11,026 nt of DNA. Source: Treponema sp. UBA4319. Its GTDB lineage: Bacteria; Spirochaetota; Spirochaetia; Treponematales; Treponemataceae. The notes below the pieces were generated by a model that did no database searches, was not told the origin of the DNA, and saw nothing but the letters and a program-made list of their open reading frames with translations. Where the stretch lies: positions 1-11,026 of the forward strand of contig DGUD01000088.1 in assembly GCA_002393865.1 (NCBI GenBank), read 5' to 3'. Shown here one piece after another: positions 6,946-11,026 of the stretch. Numbering within the stretch: position 1 is the first letter of the stretch; every line of letters starts with the position of its first letter. Position numbers and translations under genes: made by a program.

Positions 6946-8477
6946 TTTTCCTCCGTTTTCCTGCTTTTTACATCGAAGACAATGCCGAGCACCTGAATGG
7001 CGATGAGCGGTGTCATGGCGACGAGCGCGATTACGCCGAAGGCATCGGTCGCCGGGTTGCCCCCGCAGGCCACTGCCGCTCCCAACGCGAACGACAGGAT
7101 AAAGGTGCTTGTCATGGGGCCGCTGGCGACGCCGCCCGAATCGAAGGCGATGCCCACAAAGAGCGGGGGGCACCAGAGGCTCAGCAGCAGTGCCAGCGCG
7201 TAGCCGGGCACAAGGACATACCACAGGCTGAATCCGTAGAGTACGCGCAGCATGCTCAGGCCGATCGATATGGCGACGCCCGCGGAAAGCGCCACGAGCA
7301 TGACCTTGCGCTTTATGGTGCCGCCGCTGACGCTCTCGACCTGTTCGGTGAGCACCCACACGGCGGGTTCCGCGCAGACAACGACGGCACCGAAGAGAAT
7401 GCCGGTGGCGGTCAGCAGCGCGACCCACAGCCCCCCGCGCGACGAGGCATAGCCGCCGAGAAGGCTGCCGAGCTCTGTGCCCGCGGGCATAAAGCCGCCG
7501 TTCACTCCCACAAGAAAGATGACGAGTCCCACAAAGCTGTATGCGACGCCTTTTATCATACGGCGCACCTGCACCGGCGGCATTTTGAGCAGGAAGAGCT
7601 GGAACGCGACGAACATGACCACCAGCGGAAGCAGGGCAAGGCTCACCTCGTACAGCTCCTCTGGCAGCAGCCGTATAAAAATGCCGAGCCCCAGCGCCTT
7701 TTCCGCAAGCGGCACGGCTGTTTCCGCGGCAGCTTCGGCCGCCGGGGCATCCGCTGCCCCGCCGTGTCCGCCCAGCCCCATGATGATGCCGTACACGCAG
7801 ACCGCCGCAACCGGTCCCACGGAGGCGATGCCCGTCAATCCGAAGGAATCGTCGCTCTGGGTGCCGCCGGACTTGCCGCTGCCACCGGAGCGGACAGCCG
7901 CCACGCCCACGCCCAGCGCCATGATGAAAGGAACCGTCATCGGCCCCGTCGTGGCGCCGCCCGCATCAAAGGCTACCCCCTGGAATTCCGGGGGGCACAG
8001 GAACGCGAGCACAAAGACACATATATAGGAAAAAATCAGCAGGTACTTGAGCTTGAGCGAGAGCATGGTGCGCAAAAGCCCCAGCACGACAAAGAGCCCG
8101 ATACCCGCCGCAATCATCATGACGAGCGACCACTTGTTCACGCCGGCGGCAACGCCCTGAATCTGGTCGGCAAGCACCTGCACGTCAGGCTCGGCAATCG
8201 TCACCATCACGCCGATGACAAAGGAGACGCCCAGAAGCAGCGGCAGGCTTTTCTTTGCCGTCAGCGCCGCTCCGCTCCGTTCCCCGATGGGAAGAATACC
8301 GATGTCCACCCCCGCAAGGAAGAGCGTAAGCCCGAAGATGAGCAGTACCCCGCCTACGAGGAAACGCACAATCAGCCCGGCACCCAGCGGCGCCACCGTC
8401 AGCCCCAGCACAAGGACTATCACCATGATAGGCAGGACTGAAGAAAGCGTCTCCCTAAATTTCTGCAGAAGGTTCAT
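6942..8477 (-). CDS. DUF1538 membrane protein, probable cation/proton transporter
   Basis: 511 residues, strongly hydrophobic with about 12-14 membrane segments and two homologous halves. Diagnostic duplicated motifs are AEPDVQVL (95-102) / AEPAVWVL (369-376), FDAGGATTGPMT (170-181) / FDSGGVASGPMT (445-456), and DDSFGLTG (209-216) / TDAFGVIA (477-484). All are offset by about 270 residues. This matches the DUF1538 family, for which I recall a report of Na+(Li+,K+)/H+ antiport by a two-component UmpAB pair; here both halves are in one chain. An Ala/Gly-rich linker (about 236-258) joins them. The ATG at 8477 is preceded by GAGAGGTG about 10 nt upstream. It heads a three-gene set with the PII-like gene and birA, linked by 4-nt overlaps. 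The family is clear; the ion transported in this organism is unknown. Confidence 0.85.
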   Translation of the reverse strand: MNLLQKFRETLSSVLPIMVIVLVLGLTVAPLGAGLIVRFLVGGVLLIFGLTLFLAGVDIGILPIGERSGAALTAKKSLPLLLGVSFVIGVMVTIAEPDVQVLADQIQGVAAGVNKWSLVMMIAAGIGLFVVLGLLRTMLSLKLKYLLIFSYICVFVLAFLCPPEFQGVAFDAGGATTGPMTVPFIMALGVGVAAVRSGGSGKSGGTQSDDSFGLTGIASVGPVAAVCVYGIIMGLGGHGGAADAPAAEAAAETAVPLAEKALGLGIFIRLLPEELYEVSLALLPLVVMFVAFQLFLLKMPPVQVRRMIKGVAYSFVGLVIFLVGVNGGFMPAGTELGSLLGGYASSRGGLWVALLTATGILFGAVVVCAEPAVWVLTEQVESVSGGTIKRKVMLVALSAGVAISIGLSMLRVLYGFSLWYVLVPGYALALLLSLWCPPLFVGIAFDSGGVASGPMTSTFILSFALGAAVACGGNPATDAFGVIALVAMTPLIAIQVLGIVFDVKSRKTEEK

Positions 8478-8503
8478 ACTTCACGTTCACCTCTCTAGTA
8501 TTG

Positions 8504-8542
8504 AAAAAGCCTGCTCCAGAAGCTGCTCTGAAGAAACAGGCT
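8504..8542 (-). terminator. Intrinsic terminator after the luxS-linked small gene
   Basis: On the minus strand AGCCTG (8542-8537) pairs with CAGGCT (8513-8508). Inside it CAGA pairs with TCTG, and the outer stem is followed by four more Ts (8507-8504). It lies about 60 bases after the stop of the small coiled-coil gene and 27 bases before the DUF1538 start, so it could end the luxS message or act as an intercistronic attenuator. A separate perfect palindrome GTGCGGCCGCAC lies at 8549-8560. Confidence 0.6.
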
Positions 8543-8600
8543 CTCATAGTGCGGCCGCACACTCCCTGTGAGCCGGCGCGCTCCGCCGCAGTCGCACGGC

Positions 8601-8978
8601 TCAGCCCCGCGCCGCCAACGCGCCGCGCTGCCGCACCAGCTGCTGCAGGGAAGAGAGCCGCTGCCTGAATTCGGCGCCGTCCTTCCCCACGATAACGGAG
8701 TCGCAGGCAGAACTCGTCTCCGTTATCCGCATGAGGATGTCCTGCTCAAGCTTTGCGGCGGTGATGTCGGAGGAAGGCTCCAGCTGCCCGGCGGCATCCA
8801 GCAGCAGGGCTATCTGCCGCTTTTCCTGCTCATAGCTGCCGTTCATCGCAGATGCCTTCTGCGAGAAAGCCTGCAGCGAGCGGCGGATGTCCCGGATGAG
8901 CCGCATGTTCTGCTCCTTGTCCTTCCGCCGCAGCAGCGCCATCACGCGGGCAAACAGGCCTGTCGTTTGTCGCTTCAT
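8601..8978 (-). CDS. Small charged coiled-coil protein encoded directly after luxS
   Basis: 125 residues with no recognised domain. It is rich in Arg, Gln, Leu and Ala, with long predicted helices (RLIRDIRRSLQAFSQKA, then QEKRQIALLLDAAGQL and LEQDILMRITE), no signal peptide and no membrane segment. I start it at the ATG at 8978, because AGGCGG overlapping the luxS TAG lies 8 nt upstream. A GTG at 8987 would add three residues but has no usable spacing. The 12-base gap to luxS and the shared ribosome-binding region suggest the two are co-transcribed and possibly translationally coupled. The basic N terminus (MKRQTTGLFARVMALLRRKD) could touch membrane or nucleic acid. The function is unknown. 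Confidence 0.7.
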   Translation of the reverse strand: MKRQTTGLFARVMALLRRKDKEQNMRLIRDIRRSLQAFSQKASAMNGSYEQEKRQIALLLDAAGQLEPSSDITAAKLEQDILMRITETSSACDSVIVGKDGAEFRQRLSSLQQLVRQRGALAARG

Positions 8979-8990
8979 ACGGAGCACCGC

Positions 8991-9470
8991 CTATTTGTAG
9001 CAGTTCCAGCCCTTTGCCGTTATGCCGTCAACCCAGCGCTGCGCCCAGACTTTCGCGCCCTCAAGGTTGTGGTCAAGGTAGTTCCCGCATTCCTTCTCCG
9101 TGGTGGCGGGTACCGGCTTGTCCCACACGGCAACCTTCTTCAGCACGTTGAGGAGGTGGTTCGCAATCTCTTCCTCCGTGTGCTCGCCCCAGACCGTAAA
9201 ATAAAAGCCTGTGCGGCAGCCCATGGGGCTGAAGTCTATCACCTGCTCCGGCATCTCGTCGCGGATATATTCGGCAACAAGGTGCTCCAGCGTGTGGATT
9301 GCGCCTGTCGGCATCTCCTGCCGGTTCGGCTGGCAGAAGCGTATGTCGAATTTCGTCACGACATCGCCCTTCTGCCCCGTCTTGTGCGCGGCTAGCCGGA
9401 CAAACGGCGCCGTCACTTTGGTGTGGTCAAGATTAAAGCTGTCCACCTTATATTTTTTCTCTTCGCCCAT
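8991..9470 (-). CDS. luxS: S-ribosylhomocysteine lyase (AI-2 synthesis)
   Basis: LuxS cleaves S-ribosylhomocysteine to homocysteine and 4,5-dihydroxy-2,3-pentanedione, the precursor of autoinducer 2, in the cytoplasm. The 159-residue length is normal. The metal ligands are present: the HTLEH motif (H59, H63) and the cysteine of ECGNY (C128). The catalytic cysteine region PMGCRTGFY (82-90, C85) and FCQPNRQEMPTGAIHTLEH around the first site are also intact. The ATG at 9470 has a GGGAGGAG ribosome binding site 7 nt upstream. It follows the SAH nucleosidase gene, which makes its substrate, but a good promoter of its own lies in the gap. A small coiled-coil gene follows after 12 bases. Confidence 0.97.
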   Translation of the reverse strand: MGEEKKYKVDSFNLDHTKVTAPFVRLAAHKTGQKGDVVTKFDIRFCQPNRQEMPTGAIHTLEHLVAEYIRDEMPEQVIDFSPMGCRTGFYFTVWGEHTEEEIANHLLNVLKKVAVWDKPVPATTEKECGNYLDHNLEGAKVWAQRWVDGITAKGWNCYK

Positions 9471-9522
9471 AAAAATGCTCCTCCCATTGCCCGGAACGCG
9501 CCATGCGTCCGGACGGTTCTAT

Positions 9523-9560
9523 TAGACTTGTTCGGAAACCTCGGTTATCGAACAAGTCTA
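9523..9560. repeat. Palindrome at the luxS transcription start, copy 2
   Basis: TAGACTTGTTCG and CGAACAAGTCTA form a perfect 12-bp inverted repeat around a 14-base loop (gaaacctcggttat) that itself contains AACC/GGTT. It begins at the last base of the luxS -10 hexamer, so the predicted start point falls in one arm. It could be an operator or a 5' stem-loop of the luxS mRNA. It shares the flanks and the CGGAAACCTC core with the element at 3413-3452. Confidence 0.65.
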
Positions 9561-9587
9561 TTATATAGAAAAAAATGCGGTTGTGAA
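9560..9587 (-). promoter_or_regulatory. luxS promoter
   Basis: On the minus strand TTCACA (9587-9582) and a perfect TATAAT (9565-9560) are separated by 16 nt, with a T-rich spacer. Transcription should begin near 9553, leaving a leader of about 83 nt before the luxS ATG that contains one arm of the palindrome at 9523-9560 and a second short palindrome CGTCCGGACG (9506-9515). Confidence 0.65.
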
Positions 9588-9625
9588 AGCCGCCCCTTAT
9601 CCATGCCGTCGGAAAGGGCGGAATC

Positions 9626-9650
9626 AGCTGAATATTTTCAGCTTGTTTTT
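9626..9650 (+). terminator. Terminator-like hairpin at the pfs 3' end
   Basis: AGCTGAA and TTCAGCT form a 7-bp stem with a TATT loop (9626-9643), followed on the plus strand by TGTTTTT. For the minus-strand pfs message the same hairpin forms 5 nt after the stop but has no T run after it. A second hairpin, CCGCCC/GGGCGG (9590-9595 and 9616-9621), lies just beyond. Together they probably delimit pfs; the T-run orientation towards the plus strand is odd. Confidence 0.4.
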
Positions 9651-10383
9651 AGAACAGCGGCAGCATGCGGCACACGAGCGCGGCGCTCAGCCGTGCGGCG
9701 GTATCGTCGTTAAAGCTGTAGCTGTCCTCGCCCGCGTCGTCCGCCATGTCGCTCATGCAGCGGATGATGACGAAGGGCACCTTGTTGATGTAGCAGGCGT
9801 GGGCAATGGCGGCGCCCTCCATCTCGACGCACGCGGGTCCGCACAGCTCCTTTATGCGCCGCTTTACGTCACCAGATGAGATGAACTGGTCGCCGCTCGC
9901 AATCCTGCCTGCCACCAGCTGGTGCCCGGCCGCCTCCGGCAGCTCCGCAAAGGCCATCGTCGCGGCGTCCACCATCTTTGTGTCTGCGGGAAAGTCGCTC
10001 ACGTCCATCTGCGGAATGACGGCGGGCTTGTATCCGAAGCCGGTCACGTCAAAGTCGTGGTACAGCGCATCGGTGGAAGCGACAAAATCGAGCACCCTGA
10101 GCCCCTTTGCCATCGCGCCCGCAATGCCCGTGTTGATGATGTGCGTCACGCCGAACTGCAGCACGAGCCGCTGGGCGCAGAGCGCGGCGTTCACCTTGCC
10201 GATGCCGGACTTGACGATGACCACATCGCTGCCGTTCAGGCGGCCCGTGCTGAACGACAGCCCGCCCGCCTGCGTCTCCGTTACGGAGCTTTCCCCCGCG
10301 GGCGGCTCCAGCTGCGCGCGGAGCACCTGCACCTCGATGTCCATCGCCCCGATGATTCCGACCTTCTTCTGTTGGTTCTGCAT
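9649..10383 (-). CDS. mtnN: 5'-methylthioadenosine/S-adenosylhomocysteine nucleosidase
   Basis: This enzyme (also called Pfs) removes adenine from S-adenosylhomocysteine, methylthioadenosine and 5'-deoxyadenosine, feeding LuxS and methionine salvage. The 244-residue sequence has the family signatures: GIIGAMDIEV (9-18) with catalytic E17 equivalent to E. coli E12, the phosphorylase-fold loop SGIGKVNAA (59-67), FISSGD (167-172), VEMEGAAIAH (186-195), and the catalytic aspartate D212 in SDMAD. The ATG at 10383 has AAGGGG 9 nt upstream, and that site abuts a small hairpin. The next gene in the same direction is luxS, whose substrate this enzyme makes; the gap is 178 bases and contains a separate luxS promoter. 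Confidence 0.95.
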   Translation of the reverse strand: MQNQQKKVGIIGAMDIEVQVLRAQLEPPAGESSVTETQAGGLSFSTGRLNGSDVVIVKSGIGKVNAALCAQRLVLQFGVTHIINTGIAGAMAKGLRVLDFVASTDALYHDFDVTGFGYKPAVIPQMDVSDFPADTKMVDAATMAFAELPEAAGHQLVAGRIASGDQFISSGDVKRRIKELCGPACVEMEGAAIAHACYINKVPFVIIRCMSDMADDAGEDSYSFNDDTAARLSAALVCRMLPLF

Positions 10384-10396
10384 AAAATAGTACCCC

Positions 10397-10412
10397 TTGC
10401 GGAAAACCGCAA
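10397..10412 (-). promoter_or_regulatory. Hairpin abutting the pfs ribosome binding site
   Basis: TTGCGG and CCGCAA form a perfect 6-bp stem with a 4-nt loop. Its 3' strand includes the two adenines that begin the AAGGGG Shine-Dalgarno (10398-10393). It may modestly restrict ribosome access or protect the 5' end. No known riboswitch fold is recognisable in this leader. Confidence 0.3.
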
Positions 10413-10431
10413 AATTTTCATAACAAAATTA

Positions 10432-10460
10432 TTGACTACATTCGTTTTCTTGTATATATT
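10432..10460 (+). promoter_or_regulatory. Strong plus-strand promoter in the yhbY-pfs gap
   Basis: TTGACT (10432-10437) and TATATT (10455-10460) are separated by exactly 17 nt, in a locally AT-rich stretch that stands out from the GC-rich surroundings. No plus-strand gene follows; instead an intrinsic terminator begins about 25 nt after the expected start point. This is the promoter of the proposed small RNA. Confidence 0.6.
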
Positions 10461-10479
10461 TAATGCCGACAGCAAACAA
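10451..10479 (-). promoter_or_regulatory. Candidate pfs promoter
   Basis: On the minus strand TTGTTT (10479-10474) and TATACA (10456-10451) are separated by 17 nt. A start near 10444 would give a leader of about 60 nt to the pfs ATG. Its -10 box overlaps the -10 box of the plus-strand promoter at 10432-10460, so the two would compete for RNA polymerase. Confidence 0.4.
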
Positions 10480-10531
10480 TTCTTTTGTCAACGGGTCGTT
10501 ATTCATCCTCCTTAAAACGACCCGTTTTTTT
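10467..10531 (+). ncRNA. Candidate small RNA with anti-Shine-Dalgarno loop
   Basis: A near-consensus promoter (10432-10460) predicts a start at about 10467, and a strong intrinsic terminator ends in seven Ts at 10525-10531, giving a transcript of about 65 nt. No open frame with a ribosome binding site is seen on this strand. The first 23 nt are unpaired and A/C-rich. The hairpin loop reads attcatcctccttaa, which contains CATCCTCCTT, the exact complement of AAGGAGGATG (a full Shine-Dalgarno plus ATG). Exposed CCUCC loops are how several regulatory RNAs seize ribosome binding sites. It lies between yhbY and pfs on the opposite strand. Promoter, terminator and loop are seen; expression and function are inferred. 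Confidence 0.45.
10490..10531 (+). terminator. Strong intrinsic terminator, plus-strand orientation
   Basis: AACGGGTCGTT (10490-10500) and AACGACCCGTT (10516-10526) form a perfect 11-bp stem with a 15-nt loop, followed by an uninterrupted T run (10525-10531). The T run includes the first base of the yhbY stop codon. On the minus strand the hairpin is preceded by As and followed by GACAAAAG, so it terminates plus-strand transcription far better than yhbY transcription. Confidence 0.75.
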
Positions 10532-10874
10532 ATGCCCGCGGTTCAGCTGCCGGGCGGCGTTTTTTGGCGGCTTTTTCTATCGCGCCACGGAAGCGCCGCT
10601 TTTCCGGCTCGTCGCTTTCCCGGTAGAGGATGGCGATGTTGCCGATGACGCGCACCAGCACCGCGCGGCAGTCCTGCGCCAGCTGTCCGGTCAAGGAAAG
10701 CCTCTCTTCTTTAAATTCGTTGAATTTAACCTTAATAAGTTCATGCGCTTTGAGCTGCCCGTCCACCATCTGCGTCAGGGAAGGCGTAACGCCGTTCTGC
10801 CCCACGATAACGAGCGGTTCCAGGCCGTGGGCGGCTTTCTCCAGCACTTTGCGCTGCTTGCTTGTAAGTTCCAT
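10530..10874 (-). CDS. yhbY: CRM-domain RNA-binding protein (ribosome assembly factor YhbY)
   Basis: A small RNA-binding protein of the CRM family, found with 50S precursors and thought to help assemble the large subunit. From MELTSK it has 114 residues: the typical opening MELTSKQRKVLEKAAHGLEP, the GxxG loop in VGQNGVT (24-30), and the helix HELIKVKFNEF. A basic tail (RRFRGAIEKAAKKRRP) makes it somewhat longer than the 97-residue E. coli protein. Two ATGs are adjacent (10877 and 10874); the second matches the family start. There is no Shine-Dalgarno before either, and a -10-like box lies only 6 nt upstream, so the mRNA may be leaderless. A GTG at 10910 would add an unlikely 12 residues. Confidence 0.9.
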   Translation of the reverse strand: MELTSKQRKVLEKAAHGLEPLVIVGQNGVTPSLTQMVDGQLKAHELIKVKFNEFKEERLSLTGQLAQDCRAVLVRVIGNIAILYRESDEPEKRRFRGAIEKAAKKRRPAAEPRA

Positions 10875-10883
10875 CATGGGAAT

Positions 10884-10912
10884 ATAGTAACAGGAAAGAA
10901 TGCTTTGCACAA
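10884..10912 (-). promoter_or_regulatory. Possible promoter giving a leaderless yhbY mRNA
   Basis: On the minus strand TTGTGC (10912-10907) and TACTAT (10889-10884) are 17 nt apart; TATATT (10886-10881) is an alternative -10. Either would place the start point on or within one codon of the ATGATG at the start of yhbY. The -35 match is poor. The remaining 10913-11026 shows no gene; it contains a CTATGC/GCATAG dyad near 10970-11000 of unknown meaning. Confidence 0.35.
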
Positions 10913-11026
10913 GCTGGAAAGCTTCGCAGTCCGCGGAGACAGAAACCGCCCCCGCCCCGCATTCCTTCCTATGCCACAGGAGCCAAGGGGCAGCATAGAA
11001 AAAATGCGCGGAGGCGGGGTTCCAAG

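Noticed and set aside
6946..7428. N-terminal extension of the PII-like gene into the DUF1538 gene
   Set aside because: The extra 161 residues are Arg/His-rich out-of-frame translation of the DUF1538 gene, and the ATG at 6945 has a good ribosome binding site and starts the PII fold exactly.
10384..10530. SAH or SAM riboswitch in the leader of pfs
   Set aside because: The context fits, but I cannot find a recognisable SAH or SAM aptamer core; only a 6-bp hairpin by the ribosome binding site is visible.
10741..10962. 73-codon minus-strand frame overlapping the yhbY start
   Set aside because: It is out of frame with the clear CRM-domain gene, Arg/Gly/Ser-rich, and has no domain.
1..11026. CRISPR arrays, tRNA/rRNA genes, insertion sequences or phage genes
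   Set aside because: No regularly spaced direct repeats, cloverleaf or rRNA-like segments, transposase, integrase or structural phage genes were seen on either strand.

Overview
The window reads as one locus of a GC-rich bacterial chromosome with well-formed Shine-Dalgarno sites. I found no rRNA, tRNA, CRISPR, transposase or phage gene. The gene mix is a surface protein with Listeria-Bacteroides and GLUG repeats, a 7TM-PAS-HD-GYP signalling protein, a DUF1538 membrane protein with a double PII-like partner, and LuxS/Pfs. This fits a host-associated, Treponema-like spirochaete. The assignment is an inference from domain architecture and general familiarity; a Bacillota host is the main alternative.

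Layout. Positions 1-1427 (+) hold the 3' end of a large repeat-containing surface protein. Everything else recognisable as protein-coding is on the minus strand, converging on that gene at about 1430-1530. Read in transcription order (right to left) the minus-strand genes are: yhbY (10874-10530), the SAH/MTA nucleosidase gene mtnN/pfs (10383-9649), luxS (9470-8991), a small coiled-coil protein nearly abutting luxS (8978-8601), a terminator-like hairpin, a DUF1538 - tandem PII-like - birA operon with two ATGA overlaps (8477-5390), a 560-residue protein of unknown function with its own promoter and leader (5229-3547), and the HD-GYP protein (3301-1529).

How the genes work together. Pfs and LuxS form the two-step pathway that detoxifies S-adenosylhomocysteine to adenine, homocysteine and the AI-2 precursor DPD, though each seems to have its own promoter. 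DUF1538 is a probable cation/proton transporter-like membrane protein, and the co-translated double PII-like protein is its likely regulator. BirA is coupled to the same message. The HD-GYP protein should turn an external signal into cyclic-di-nucleotide hydrolysis.

The most interesting unexplained signal is in the AT-rich gap between yhbY and pfs. A near-consensus promoter on the plus strand is followed within about 70 nt by a strong intrinsic terminator. The hairpin loop is complementary to a full Shine-Dalgarno sequence. This looks like an undescribed small RNA of about 65 nt. A second recurring signal is a pair of related 38-40 bp imperfect palindromes sharing the core CGGAAACCTC, one in the luxS leader and one upstream of the HD-GYP gene.
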